Assembly: GCA_934702355.1 (NCBI GenBank)
Contig: CAKUXX010000009.1
Span: 1 to 64,000, forward strand
Source: an uncultured Methanomassiliicoccales archaeon
GTDB taxonomy: Archaea; Thermoplasmatota; Thermoplasmata; Methanomassiliicoccales; Methanomethylophilaceae
Reading direction: 5' to 3'
Length of the DNA: 64,000 bases
In this document: piece by piece, positions 8,661 to 17,293 of the stretch
Position numbering within the stretch: position 1 is the first letter of the stretch
Layout of the letters: each line of letters opens with the position of its first letter
Position numbers and translations under genes: made by a program
Notes under the pieces: model-generated
Told to the model about the DNA's origin: nothing
The model's database searches: none
What the model saw: the letters and a program-made list of their open reading frames with translations, nothing else

Positions 8661-9389
8661 ATGCCGGATATCCGCATTGTCGTCGTTGGAGCCAAATATG
8701 AAGGAAATGTCGGGGCCATCGCCCGTTCGATGGCCAACTTCGATGTGTCCGAGCTGTATCTGGTGAATCCGTGCGAACTTGGGGATGATGCCTACCGCAG
8801 GGCCAAACACGGCTCGTCGGTCCTGGACGGAGTCCACATTGTCGACACTCTCGACGAGGCCCTCGAAGGATGCTTCCTTGTTGTGGGCACCAGCGGTGTG
8901 ACGACCAAGGGCGACAGGAACTACACCCGCATACCCGTCCCCCTCAGGGAGTTCGCCGAACACTGCAGAGGATATCCAGAGAAAATCGCGATCCTATTCG
9001 GAAGGGAGGACATCGGACTGCTCCAGGATGAGCTCAACCTGTGCGATGTGCTCATCACGGTCCCCACCGGCGAGGAATATCCGATCCTGAACCTCTCCCA
9101 TGCAGCGACCATCGTCATGTACGAGTTCTTCCAGGCCGAATCGATGCCCCGCAGAGCGGAGCCCGCCGACAGGCACGAGAAGGAGCTCATGTTCGAATTC
9201 TTCGGCGATGTCATGGACGGCATTGAGTATCCTCCTGCGCGCAGGGAGATGACCACGGTCATGTTCAGGCGCATGATGGGGCGCTCAGTCCCGACGAAAT
9301 ACGAATACAACACCATAATGGGCGTATTCGGGGATGCGGCGAAGATCATCAAATACGGTAAACCCTGGGACAAGGATCACAAATCCTGA
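8661..9389 (+). CDS. trmJ: tRNA 2'-O-methyltransferase of the TrmJ/SpoU (SPOUT) family
   Basis: SAM-dependent 2'-O-ribose methyltransferase, most likely of tRNA position 32. The 242-residue protein has the N-terminal motif GNVGAIARSMANF, LFGREDIGL in the middle, and the knot segment YPILNLSHAATIVMYE, which together define TrmJ-like SPOUT enzymes. The ATG at 8661 has no ribosome site, and GGTTAAGTAC lies about 25 bases upstream, so the message is probably leaderless. The 3' end overlaps the convergent FtsZ-like gene by 13 bases. The exact target nucleotide is inferred from the family. Confidence 0.88.
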   Translation: MPDIRIVVVGAKYEGNVGAIARSMANFDVSELYLVNPCELGDDAYRRAKHGSSVLDGVHIVDTLDEALEGCFLVVGTSGVTTKGDRNYTRIPVPLREFAEHCRGYPEKIAILFGREDIGLLQDELNLCDVLITVPTGEEYPILNLSHAATIVMYEFFQAESMPRRAEPADRHEKELMFEFFGDVMDGIEYPPARREMTTVMFRRMMGRSVPTKYEYNTIMGVFGDAAKIIKYGKPWDKDHKS

Positions 9390-10174
9390 ACAGGCAGGAA
9401 CGTCAGGACCTTCGTGTCCTCTGCATCCTCGCGCCTGACTATGTCGGGGATTATCCCGGTCTTGCTGGCAACAGTGTCGCGTATCGATTCCAGCTCGGCT
9501 GTGCCGAAATTGGAGCTGACCATCACGACAGACCTGCCGAAAGACGGGTCGAATTTGAAGAACGATGCTTCGGATGCCTTCGCGACGGCATCGGACGGAT
9601 ACAGCGATGCTGTGTAAGCAGCGGTGTACACCTTCCTTGTGAATGTGCTGAAGAACGGCCCTTCGATGAGGTTGGCCAGATTCCTGATCGTGAAATGAAT
9701 TGTGCTGGCCATGATGTTGAGGGAACGGTGGATGGTCAATTCCGGATACAGCTTCGTTAGGGATATCGTATCGAACAGGAACATCCTGTCGGAGAATCCC
9801 ATTATCTCGCGAAGCGACTCGAGTGCCGGTTCACGGCGTCCCGCTTCGAACGGAATGCCGATGACGGACACAAATTCACAGCCTGCATCATGAGCGCATT
9901 CCGAGAGTGCAGGAAGCGATCCCGCGCCGGTGCCGCCGCCGAGCATGACGAATGCCATGACAACGCGTTTGCCGCGTATGATGCCCATTATCTCATCGCG
10001 CTTGTCAAACGTCATCGCGAATGCGGCAGATTCGTCCAGATGAAATCCATCGCTTTTCAGGACGACGGAATCCATGTCCCCGAGGTCTATCGACGCGGTC
10101 TCGACACCCAGGTCGTCATCTCCGACGATGTGCTTGGCACCTCCGCCGCAGACGAAGAGGATCGAATCACCCAC
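9377..10174 (-). CDS. Divergent short FtsZ/tubulin-superfamily protein
   Basis: A 265-residue relative of FtsZ. Residues 79-85 are GGGTGAG, the tubulin/FtsZ phosphate-binding loop, followed by SLPAL and SVIGIPFEAGRREPA as in the FtsZ T5/T6 region. The first strand (ILFVCGGGAKHIV) matches the start of FtsZ, but the segment between it and the GTP loop is about 30 residues shorter than normal and the C-terminal domain is short and divergent. The start is the GTG at 10174, five bases after GGTGA and one base after the stop of the ribbon-helix-helix gene; GTG at 10183 is possible. A role in cell shape or division is inferred; GTPase activity is not assured. Confidence 0.75.
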   Translation of the reverse strand: MGDSILFVCGGGAKHIVGDDDLGVETASIDLGDMDSVVLKSDGFHLDESAAFAMTFDKRDEIMGIIRGKRVVMAFVMLGGGTGAGSLPALSECAHDAGCEFVSVIGIPFEAGRREPALESLREIMGFSDRMFLFDTISLTKLYPELTIHRSLNIMASTIHFTIRNLANLIEGPFFSTFTRKVYTAAYTASLYPSDAVAKASEASFFKFDPSFGRSVVMVSSNFGTAELESIRDTVASKTGIIPDIVRREDAEDTKVLTFLPVQDL

Positions 10175-10175
10175 G

Positions 10176-10454
10176 TCACTCACCGGTGTTCCAACGCACG
10201 AACTCCTTGGCGGCGGCCATGATGGCACCGTCCAACGATGATCCGTCTATGGTTAGATCCTCGATGCTCAGGTAATCCTCGCCCATCTCGGGGGCAGGTT
10301 TGACGCCCTGTGCGAAGCGCTCCTCCGCATACTCGTCCAGAACAGAACGGACTGCATCGGAAAGGGATACGAATTCACCGGAGTCCACCAGCGACTGGAG
10401 GATGCCGACGGTCTCCGATGATAGCCTCACCGTAACCTTTCTGTCGGTATCCAT
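10176..10454 (-). CDS. Ribbon-helix-helix (CdrS/CopG-like) DNA-binding protein
   Basis: A 92-residue protein whose first 45 residues form a ribbon-helix-helix: RKVTVRLSSETVGILQSLV, then SLSDAVRSVLDEY. The remaining half is acidic and has no recognised fold. AGGAG precedes the ATG at 10454. The gene ends one base before the FtsZ-like gene. In Halobacterium salinarum the RHH regulator CdrS is encoded next to ftsZ2 and controls it, so a similar regulator-target pair is plausible. It follows rpl12 by 67 bases and could be read through from the ribosomal operon. Confidence 0.8.
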   Translation of the reverse strand: MDTDRKVTVRLSSETVGILQSLVDSGEFVSLSDAVRSVLDEYAEERFAQGVKPAPEMGEDYLSIEDLTIDGSSLDGAIMAAAKEFVRWNTGE

Positions 10455-10521
10455 GCTGATTCTCCTGAATTTTTAGAAAAGAAGGGTAAAAGGTTTGTGT
10501 TGTCAGCTTAAGACCAACCGT

Positions 10522-10836
10522 TCATCCGAACAGAGCGGAGAGACCGGCTGCGGCCTCTTCCTCACTGACTGCTTCCTCTTCGGGCTCAGCGGCTGCTGCG
10601 GCAGGGGCATCTGCTGCGGCGGCTGCGGCGGCGGGGGCTGCGGCGGCTGCAGGCGCGGCGACTGCGGCGCTTGCGATGGCCTCCTTAATGTCAACTCCCT
10701 CGAGAGAAGCGACCAGTGCTTTGATCTTGGCTGCGTCAGCCTCGACTCCAGCGGCAGTCAGGACGGCCTTGATGGCGTCCTCGGTGATGTCCTTGCCGGC
10801 AGAGTAGAGAACCATAGCGCTGTAGATATACTCCAT
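10522..10836 (-). CDS. rpl12: 50S ribosomal protein L12 (P1-type stalk protein)
   Basis: Ribosomal stalk protein that recruits translation factors, present as dimers on P0. The 104-residue sequence starts MEYIYSAMVLYSAGKDIT, has a long Ala-rich hinge, and ends in the acidic tail and GLSALFG that bind the GTPase factors. GGAGT precedes the ATG. Last gene of L1-P0-L12; the same EEEAAAGLSALFG tail closes P0 immediately upstream. Confidence 0.96.
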   Translation of the reverse strand: MEYIYSAMVLYSAGKDITEDAIKAVLTAAGVEADAAKIKALVASLEGVDIKEAIASAAVAAPAAAAAPAAAAAAADAPAAAAAEPEEEAVSEEEAAAGLSALFG

Positions 10837-10855
10837 CTGATTCAACTCCTTTTGT

Positions 10856-11857
10856 TTAGCCGAATAATGCACTGAGGCCAGCTGCTGCTTCTTCTTCGCT
10901 GACCTCTTCTTCTTCCTCTTCAACAGCTTCCTGTGCGGGGGCATCTGCTGCGGGTGCGGCAGGTGCTGCGACAGCGACAGAGCTGAGCCTTGCGGCGATC
11001 TCATCGCTGGTGTATCCGCTCGCGGAGGCAATGGCAAGCATCTGCCTGTCAGCCTTCGCCAGGAGCATGTCGATGTTCTCCTTGGTCGGTATCGCGGCCT
11101 CAATGGAGAGTCCCATGGACTCCCTGAACGCCTTAGCAATAAGCGGAACGATTGTCTCCTTTGTGGGGAATGCAATCGAGACACCGAGTGCCAGTGCGTC
11201 GTGTGCGGCCGTAGCGAACATAGTAGAGTAGTAGTCTTCGGGGATGTCCAGGACGTCCCTGCCGTAGATGACTCCGTCCTCGTAGGCGGACCTGAGGTCC
11301 ATTCCGACGATCATAGGGAGGATCTCCAGCTTAGGCAACATCGCTGCAATGGGTCCGGAGATCGGCTCTCCCTCCTTGACCAGCGTTGTGTCCTTCTTGA
11401 CTACGATCTTTCCTGCCTCGATGGCGGCAGGAAGCCCAATTTTCTGAAGTTCACCGATGATCGGGCCAGGTCCGAACGGGGTCGGTCCCTTGGGTACAAC
11501 GATATCGAACGGGGCAATCTGTCCCTCCTTTGCAGGAGCAGCAGTCATCGTGGCCTCAAGCTTCTTGAAAAGCTTGAAGGGGTCGATGTCTGTGGTGACA
11601 ATTGCACACTGTCCGTGAATCGCGTCTTTGAGTCCGGCGATCTCGGGTTTCTCCTTTGCCGCCTCATCGATAGCCAAGAGCATAAGGTTGTTCTTGGTCA
11701 TCTTGAGTTTGGCGTGGGCCCTGAGACCGGCTCTCATAGACTGGACCTGCTGACCGGGGATACCCTCCATGTCGACGACTGCGACAACGGGGTACTCGCG
11801 CATGTCCTGTACCAGCTCGCTCACCATGTCCTTCTTCCAAGCTGCGACGTGTGCCAT
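10856..11857 (-). CDS. rplP0: 50S ribosomal protein L10 (acidic protein P0)
   Basis: Base of the ribosomal stalk, binding 23S rRNA with its N-terminal domain and several L12 dimers with its C-terminal helices. The 333 residues have the typical start MAHVAAWKKDMV, the TKNNLMLLAI segment, and the acidic tail ending GLSALFG, nearly identical to that of L12. GGAGG lies 6-7 bases before the ATG and 12 bases separate it from rpl1. Confidence 0.96.
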   Translation of the reverse strand: MAHVAAWKKDMVSELVQDMREYPVVAVVDMEGIPGQQVQSMRAGLRAHAKLKMTKNNLMLLAIDEAAKEKPEIAGLKDAIHGQCAIVTTDIDPFKLFKKLEATMTAAPAKEGQIAPFDIVVPKGPTPFGPGPIIGELQKIGLPAAIEAGKIVVKKDTTLVKEGEPISGPIAAMLPKLEILPMIVGMDLRSAYEDGVIYGRDVLDIPEDYYSTMFATAAHDALALGVSIAFPTKETIVPLIAKAFRESMGLSIEAAIPTKENIDMLLAKADRQMLAIASASGYTSDEIAARLSSVAVAAPAAPAADAPAQEAVEEEEEEVSEEEAAAGLSALFG

Positions 11858-11869
11858 CTTTTAACCTCC

Positions 11870-12508
11870 TTACAAGACCCTCTCCGAGGGGCCCATGGTG
11901 GTCTTGACGTACGCGGAAGCAATGTTGTGCTTCCCTTTCTCCAGGTGGGACTCGACACGCTTGAGGATGAGCTCGACATTGTCTGCTATCTCCTCTGCGC
12001 TCATCTCCACGGACCCGACGGGTGCGTGGAATGTCTTCCTGTCTTTCGTCCTGATGGTCACAGACTTGCGGAGACCGTCGATCATGCCGGCCGGATCTGC
12101 TCCGGGGGCGATGGGCTTCGGCATCTTTCCGCGAGGACCGAGCACAGTACCGAGCCTCTTACCGACGACAGCCATGAGGGGTGCCTCGGCAATGAAGTAA
12201 TCGGTGTTGTTCGCGATCTTCTTAGCCTGTTTCTTGTCGTCCGCGATCGCTCCGAGTTCTTCGGGGGTGATCACGGTATCGGCTACGTCTTTGGCTTTCA
12301 AGGCAAGTTCGCCACCACCAATCACGCAGATCTTGACTGCCTTTCCGCGGCCGTTCGGGAGGATGATATCCTCGGTGATACGGTTCTTGGGGATGGACAG
12401 GTCAACATCCTTGAGATTGATGGCCAACTCAACCGTCTCAGTAAAATTGCGCTTCTTCGCACTCTCGAGTGCCTTCTGCACAGCCATTACGGTTGGTTTT
12501 TCTGCCAA
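11870..12508 (-). CDS. rpl1: 50S ribosomal protein L1
   Basis: L1-stalk protein of the large subunit that helps release deacylated tRNA; in several archaea L1 also represses its own message. The 212-residue protein has the family signature VVGKRLGTVLGPRGKMPKP. GAGGAGG precedes the ATG. A TATA-like TTTAAATATA at 12577-12588 gives rpl1-rplP0-rpl12 their own promoter, needed because the usual upstream partner rpl11 is 3.5 kb away beyond two opposite-strand genes. Confidence 0.96.
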   Translation of the reverse strand: MAEKPTVMAVQKALESAKKRNFTETVELAINLKDVDLSIPKNRITEDIILPNGRGKAVKICVIGGGELALKAKDVADTVITPEELGAIADDKKQAKKIANNTDYFIAEAPLMAVVGKRLGTVLGPRGKMPKPIAPGADPAGMIDGLRKSVTIRTKDRKTFHAPVGSVEMSAEEIADNVELILKRVESHLEKGKHNIASAYVKTTMGPSERVL

Positions 12509-13144
12509 TACAATTCCTCCTCGTAGTACATGCGAGCCTTGCGACTCTCCTACAAGCGAATCAGCCTAATATGGAGGTTATATTTAAAGGTAATATACAT
12601 TATTTGAAAAGTGCCTCTTGGACATCAATCCCACTCGACGAACAGACCGATATGATGCTTCGATCCGAGGCTTCCGACCCTTTTTGTATCCGTTTGTGCC
12701 CGACACCACGTTTTGCAGAAAGACGGATCGATTACACCCGCCTCTACGCACAATATACGTGACTCTATCAAAGTAAGAGTGAATCGGATCGGTTCCGCAG
12801 AACGACTCTTCCTCCGTAGCCCCTATCGACAAACACCACAATCTTATTGTATATCTGGATGGCCGATGGACCGAACTCCTCATACTATATGGATGTATAT
12901 TCTGGAAATGCTCTATATTAATAAGTGTTAAATTCTAACATTCATCCTGTAATTTCTATATTTAACATTTTTTATCAAATGTTTGACTATCTAAGAAATG
13001 TTTAAATAATGTTGATGTTAGACAGCATTGTTTATTTAAACGTTTGCTAAAACGTATTTATATTTGAATTTTATTGATGACGTCAACATGATGCAGCTAT
13101 GGTAAATTTTCAGAGCCTAAAAGCAGTATCATCCAAGTGATAAA
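12509..13144. other. 636-base gene-free region between rpl1 and the permease
   Basis: Contains two divergent promoters. On the minus strand the rpl1 TATA element is at 12577-12588. On the plus strand, an AT-rich stretch (about 12880-13075) leads to a TATA-like TATTTATATTT at 13055-13065 and the palindrome TGACGTCA at 13078-13085, followed by a leader of about 60 bases. Open frames here are short and have no coding character. I see no tRNA or other RNA gene. Confidence 0.55.
13055..13085 (+). promoter_or_regulatory. Promoter and palindrome of the APC permease
   Basis: TATA-like element at 13055-13065 followed at the expected start region by TGACGTCA (13078-13085), an 8-base perfect palindrome inside TTGATGACGTCAAC. 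Position fits an operator at the transcription start. Confidence 0.4.
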
Positions 13145-15094
13145 ATGACAGACGGAAGCGAAAATGCAGGCAGCGTCTCCAATCAGCTCGTCAGGAGCAT
13201 CGATTGGAAGCAGGGTCTGATCATCGCCATGGGTATCCCCATCCTGATCGTTCCCTCGCTATGCGACCTGTCCATTACACTCTGGTCCATGAGCATCATC
13301 ATCTGGGTGCTCTCGGTTCTGTCTGGATTCCTCCTCAACATCCCCCTCGGTGAGATGTGCGCAACATTCGGTGTTGCTGGAATAGGAGGTTCGATCCAGC
13401 ATGTGTACAAAGACGACGAAAAATACTCTGGTAAGAAGATCAACACCGGCCGTATGATAGGTTCCCTAGGCGCTTGGGCGTATTTCGCCACTTGGGTTCC
13501 AGTCATCCCTATTTTCACCATCATGACCGGCGTCTACATCAACGATTTCTTCCAGCTCGGAATGACGGGATTCACAGCGACACTCTTCTACCTCATCCTC
13601 GGAGTCCTGATCTACGGATTCATCATATTGTCAGGAAGGAAAGGTCTCGAGGGCGGAGCAAAGGTTCAGCTGATCCTCGCCGCCATCACCATCGTCCCCA
13701 TCCTAGTCATATGCGTTGTTCCCCTTGTCAACGGAACATTCGATCTCTCGCTCATCATCGACCAGCTCCTGCCTCAGGACCATGTGTTCGAGGACGGAAC
13801 CACATCCACCGCATGGATCTGGAACGGAAACAACATCCTGATGATCCTCGGATGCTTCACTGTCGCACAGTGGTCCGCAGTCGGTTGGGAGTCTGCAGCA
13901 ACATACGGTGCCGAATACAAGGAGCCCAGCAGGGATGTCCCCAAGGCACTGATGGCATGCGGAATCATGTGTCTCTTCATGTACTTCATCATCGCATTCT
14001 GCATGTACGGTACCCTCGGTATCGACGGAATCGAGAGTGCGGGCGCCGCAACCCTGATCCCCATCGCAGAGAGCAACTTCGGAAAGATCGGTGGAATGGT
14101 CGCCGTCTTCCTGCTCATCGCAGGAATGGTCATGATCGTCCAGACCGCATTCCTCTCCACCGCCAGGACAATCCAGGTCATGGCCAAGGAAGGAAACTTC
14201 CCCTACACCTTCTCACGCACCAACAAGTACGGTGTCCCCATGTATGCGATGTTCTTCGAGGCCTTCATCGGATTCGTCATCATCCTCGCAGGAATCACCG
14301 CATCCCAGATCCTTGCGGTCTCCGCACTCGGATTCTCCATCGCACTCGGAATGTGCATGCTCGCATTCATCAAATCCAGGCACGACCCCCGCTTCAAAGA
14401 TGTCGAGAGAATCTACAAAGCCCCCAAGTGGGCCATGCCCGGAGCGTACTTCATGGCGATCTTCGAGTTCTTCTTCATGATCCCCGGACTCCTGTACTAC
14501 GTGTACGTCGGAATGGGATTCGGATACTGCATCATAGGACTCGCCGCAACATTCCTCTATGTGCCCTGCTGGGTAATCATCCAGTGGTGGAACACCCAGT
14601 ACCACCCCGACATAACGGCAGGTGTCATATTCGAGAAGGACGGAAACCCCGAGCCCAAGCTCATGGGAACCCTTGCGATCGTCGGAACCGCGTTCCTTGT
14701 GACCTCTGTCCTCGGAGCCTGGGCCACCGGTGTCGGAGGACTCAACGGTATCGATCTCCTCACCGCAGACTGGATCGATTCCTTCCAGAAGTTCATACCC
14801 ATGATCATGTGCGTCCTCGGACTCGCCATCATGGCCGCTCAGATCGCGAACTTCCTCAAGCCCACCGGATCGTCCAAGACCATATGCATCGCATGCCTCG
14901 CAATGTCCTTGATCTCCCTCGTGCTCGGAGTCATATTCCTCACATGGGACTTCGGAGGACTGCTCAGTGTGTCCAGCGGTGCCTACCTTGGAATCGCGGG
15001 AGCTGCCCTCAGCACTGTGTTCTGCATAGCCCAGCTGATCGGCATCACGAGTCACCCGATCTACTTCGGAAAGGAGACCTCGTCCACCCAGTAA
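13145..15094 (+). CDS. APC-superfamily amino acid/amine permease
   Basis: Inner-membrane transporter of 649 residues with 12-14 hydrophobic segments, longer than the 450-500 residues of standard APC carriers. The region NNILMILGCFTVAQWSAVGWESAATYGAEYKEPSRDVPKAL matches the conserved GWE...E...P..D.P.A block of amino acid/polyamine permeases. The substrate cannot be assigned; methylamine permeases of methanogens belong to the same superfamily, so an amine is possible. Codon use is strongly biased to the preferred codons, suggesting high expression. With the next gene it interrupts the ribosomal string secE-spt5-rpl11 / rpl1-P0-L12. Confidence 0.85.
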   Translation: MTDGSENAGSVSNQLVRSIDWKQGLIIAMGIPILIVPSLCDLSITLWSMSIIIWVLSVLSGFLLNIPLGEMCATFGVAGIGGSIQHVYKDDEKYSGKKINTGRMIGSLGAWAYFATWVPVIPIFTIMTGVYINDFFQLGMTGFTATLFYLILGVLIYGFIILSGRKGLEGGAKVQLILAAITIVPILVICVVPLVNGTFDLSLIIDQLLPQDHVFEDGTTSTAWIWNGNNILMILGCFTVAQWSAVGWESAATYGAEYKEPSRDVPKALMACGIMCLFMYFIIAFCMYGTLGIDGIESAGAATLIPIAESNFGKIGGMVAVFLLIAGMVMIVQTAFLSTARTIQVMAKEGNFPYTFSRTNKYGVPMYAMFFEAFIGFVIILAGITASQILAVSALGFSIALGMCMLAFIKSRHDPRFKDVERIYKAPKWAMPGAYFMAIFEFFFMIPGLLYYVYVGMGFGYCIIGLAATFLYVPCWVIIQWWNTQYHPDITAGVIFEKDGNPEPKLMGTLAIVGTAFLVTSVLGAWATGVGGLNGIDLLTADWIDSFQKFIPMIMCVLGLAIMAAQIANFLKPTGSSKTICIACLAMSLISLVLGVIFLTWDFGGLLSVSSGAYLGIAGAALSTVFCIAQLIGITSHPIYFGKETSSTQ

Positions 15095-15101
15095 AACCGT
15101 C

Positions 15102-15118
15102 GGGGTTAACCCCCGGCA
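15102..15118 (+). terminator. Hairpin after the permease gene
   Basis: GGGGTTAACCCC is a perfect palindrome extended by flanking CCG/CGG pairs, starting 8 bases after the permease stop codon and followed by a short T-containing stretch. Confidence 0.45.
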
Positions 15119-15272
15119 TTTCCCATCGTTCGTCGATGGGACCTGTCATTCTCAACCCCTATACCCGGCAACAACCGTGTTGTGATTCGGAACAAAACGG
15201 ATCTCTGGACATCCCTGGAAGCATCTGCTTCACACATCTGGGTGGGTCCGACGATTCCGCTTAAAAACCACC

Positions 15273-15284
15273 ATGCATATGCAT
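15273..15284 (+). promoter_or_regulatory. ATGCATATGCAT palindrome upstream of membrane protein gene
   Basis: A 12-base perfect palindrome 55 bases before the ATG at 15339 and just after an AT-rich CTTAAAAACC stretch that could serve as a TATA box. Candidate operator; the 244 bases between the permease and this gene hold nothing else I recognise except the hairpin at 15102-15118. Confidence 0.35.
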
Positions 15285-15338
15285 AAGTACTGGCCGTCCC
15301 AATACTTGAGCACGGTCAAAAACCGAGAGGTAATTGAA

Positions 15339-15821
15339 ATGTCAAACGTCAGCAAAGGAAACGTCCTTGGCATTGTGGCCCTCCTCGGAGCACTCCTGAT
15401 GATCATCGGAGTGTTCGTCGCATGGGTCACCGTGGATGTCACCGCGCTGGGACACGTTGTCTCCAGCACAGACTACACAGGATGGGACGTCTATTCGGAC
15501 GAGATGTTCGAAGATGCGGAGTACAACTACGCTCCCCTCGTCACACTCGTTGCGGGAATCGTCGCATTCTTCACAGCAGTCGCCCCCATCGCCCTGAAGA
15601 AGCCGGGTGTCAACAGGTTCCTCGGAGTTCTCTCCCTGATCCTCGGAGTCGTCGCCCTTGTCTTCATGATCCTGTTCAACGGACAGATGGACAGCATCAG
15701 CATCGGCGGCCTTGCAAGCTACGGCATCAGCGCGGCCACAGGACTCTGGATCTCCCTTGCGGGATCCGTGCTGCTCATCCTGGGCGGTATCCTGGACGTC
15801 GCTGGCAAATACACCAGCTGA
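15339..15821 (+). CDS. Small four-helix membrane protein, unknown function
   Basis: A 160-residue protein with four hydrophobic segments (about residues 9-30, 60-82, 92-115 and 132-155) and a polar loop between the first two containing TDYTGWDVYSDEMF. GAGGT lies 8 bases before the ATG at 15339, which is preferred over an in-frame ATG at 15273 that falls inside a palindrome. I do not recognise the family. Its codon use matches the highly biased permease next to it, and the gene ends in a GGCCC-TTCG-GGGCC hairpin. Confidence 0.75.
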   Translation: MSNVSKGNVLGIVALLGALLMIIGVFVAWVTVDVTALGHVVSSTDYTGWDVYSDEMFEDAEYNYAPLVTLVAGIVAFFTAVAPIALKKPGVNRFLGVLSLILGVVALVFMILFNGQMDSISIGGLASYGISAATGLWISLAGSVLLILGGILDVAGKYTS

Positions 15822-15830
15822 TCTTAAACC

Positions 15831-15844
15831 GGCCCTTCGGGGCC
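15831..15844 (+). terminator. Tetraloop hairpin after the membrane protein gene
   Basis: GGCCC-TTCG-GGGCC, a perfect 5-bp stem with a stable TTCG loop, begins 9 bases after the stop and is followed by a T-rich stretch. Confidence 0.45.
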
Positions 15845-15967
15845 ATATTCCCTTCTATTCTCCGATCCCGATCGATGTATGCGAACGTCGATGTGATCTG
15901 CGATAGACTTCGTAGAAAAACTGCATCGGCAACCAGACTCATCCGGTTGCAGAGTATGAGATAAAAT

Positions 15968-15984
15968 GTGGGGGAGACCCCCAC
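15968..15984. terminator. Hairpin after rpl11
   Basis: GTGGGGG-AGA-CCCCCAC forms a perfect 7-bp stem just beyond the rpl11 stop (minus strand). The minus transcript continues into ATTTTAT. This probably ends the secE-spt5-rpl11 transcript and confirms that it does not reach rpl1. Confidence 0.5.
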
Positions 15985-15991
15985 GGTTGTT

Positions 15992-16462
15992 TCAGAACTG
16001 GCCGTCGTAGACGCCGGCCTTGACGTCCTTTGTGAAGACACGGGGGTCCTTTCCGTCGATTGTGACTCCGACGGACACACAGTTTCCTGCGACCTCGAGA
16101 ACCCTTGCCTTCATGTCGGCGCCGAGAAGATCATCCTGTTTCATGGTGGCGACCTTCTTGGCCTGGTCCAGAGTCAGGTTGCCGACCTTCTCGGTCTTGG
16201 CGTTGTGTGCTCCGGATCCGACACCCAGCTCGCCCTTGATGAGAGCGGACATGGGGGGTGTTCCGACCTTGATGTCGAAGGTCTTATCATCGTTGATAAG
16301 GACCTTGACGGGGACCTTCATTCCCTCGAATGCCTTTGTCTTCTCGTTGATCTTAGCGATAACCTGGCCGATGTTCACGCCTTTGGGTCCAAGTGCGGGG
16401 CCCAGGGGCGGACCTGCGGAGGCTCTGCCTCCATCTACCAATGCCTCAACAGTATCTACCAT
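15992..16462 (-). CDS. rpl11: 50S ribosomal protein L11
   Basis: Binds the GTPase-associated centre of 23S rRNA beside the L12 stalk. 156 residues; the N-terminal signature ASAGPPLGPALGPKGVN is intact, with KVGTPPMSALIK and the C-terminal rRNA-binding region. GGAGA precedes the ATG, and the gene lies 3 bases after spt5. In most archaea rpl11 is followed by rpl1; here a hairpin follows and the next genes are on the other strand. Confidence 0.96.
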   Translation of the reverse strand: MVDTVEALVDGGRASAGPPLGPALGPKGVNIGQVIAKINEKTKAFEGMKVPVKVLINDDKTFDIKVGTPPMSALIKGELGVGSGAHNAKTEKVGNLTLDQAKKVATMKQDDLLGADMKARVLEVAGNCVSVGVTIDGKDPRVFTKDVKAGVYDGQF

Positions 16463-16465
16463 TGC

Positions 16466-17284
16466 TCATCTCTCCTTCTCTAAGACCCTCACGCTGTCTC
16501 CTTTGACAGTGACGGGTATGGGGACCATTGCCTCGGTGAGCTCAACTGTGATCTCCTCCTTGGCCTGGTCTATCTGCTGGACCCTTGCTTTTTCGCCCTT
16601 GAAGGGACCGTTGATGAGTTCGACTATGTCTCCCTCCACGATTCCCACAACGGCGGACATCGGGACTAGATAGGGTCCGATCTCCTCGATGCTTGTCTCT
16701 CCGTCGATGAAGGACCTCGCTTTCTTTATGTCACGGGTCTTCTCACGGAGACGGTCCGTGTTCATCCCTTCGACGAACACGTATCCTCTGAGTCCTGCTG
16801 GACTCAGGATCGCATATATGTCCTTCTCCTTGGTCTCGGCCTGGGCTTTGATGAAGAGAGTGTCTGCAACGCTCTTCTCCTGGTCGATCTGGGTCTTAAG
16901 GACCATAATGGACTGTGATGCCATGGCCTTGAAGCTCATGGCGTCATATTCGGAACCGGTGTCGACCGATACCTCGGTCTCTACGGTGTCACCGTACCTG
17001 GCTCCGTAAGGGCACTCGACTTCGAGTGTGAACTCCTTCGGGGACTTGCCGGGAAGATCCACGACCAACGAGGTAGTGTTGCTGAAATTGCCCCATACCT
17101 CTCCGACCGACGAATCCTTGAGCGTTACCGTCCACTCGGGCGCATTCTCTGCATCCGGACCAGTGGTGATGGAGAACGAAATCGTCACCTTGGGCGCATC
17201 TGCTGAGACTGAGAAGGGCCAACCGACAACCTCGCCGGCATGTACCTTCTTCATACCGTTGTCGCCAGATATCATCGATGCCAT
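16466..17284 (-). CDS. spt5: Transcription elongation factor Spt5 (NusG) with an extra N-terminal domain
   Basis: Processivity factor that clamps RNA polymerase together with Spt4. Residues about 125-205 are the NGN domain (LFIKAQAETKEKDIYAIL, LRGYVFVEG) and 212-272 the KOW domain (GIVEGDIVELINGPFKGEKARV). Archaeal Spt5 is usually about 150 residues; this one has 272. The first 120 residues look like an immunoglobulin-like beta sandwich (alternating strands around WTVTLKDSS and KEFTLEVECPYGARYGDT), a fold more often seen in surface proteins. The long form is real: GAGGTG lies 6 bases before the ATG at 17284, ten bases after secE. An internal Met near residue 127 has no ribosome site. Confidence 0.9.
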   Translation of the reverse strand: MASMISGDNGMKKVHAGEVVGWPFSVSADAPKVTISFSITTGPDAENAPEWTVTLKDSSVGEVWGNFSNTTSLVVDLPGKSPKEFTLEVECPYGARYGDTVETEVSVDTGSEYDAMSFKAMASQSIMVLKTQIDQEKSVADTLFIKAQAETKEKDIYAILSPAGLRGYVFVEGMNTDRLREKTRDIKKARSFIDGETSIEEIGPYLVPMSAVVGIVEGDIVELINGPFKGEKARVQQIDQAKEEITVELTEAMVPIPVTVKGDSVRVLEKER

Positions 17285-17293
17285 GGATCCACC

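Noticed and set aside
12584..12883. A 99-codon frame in the rpl1/permease spacer
   Set aside because: It has no ribosome site, unusual composition and overlaps the rpl1 promoter.
13145..15821. Mobile element carrying the permease and membrane protein
   Set aside because: No transposase, integrase, terminal repeats or target duplication is visible, and codon use agrees with highly expressed host genes.
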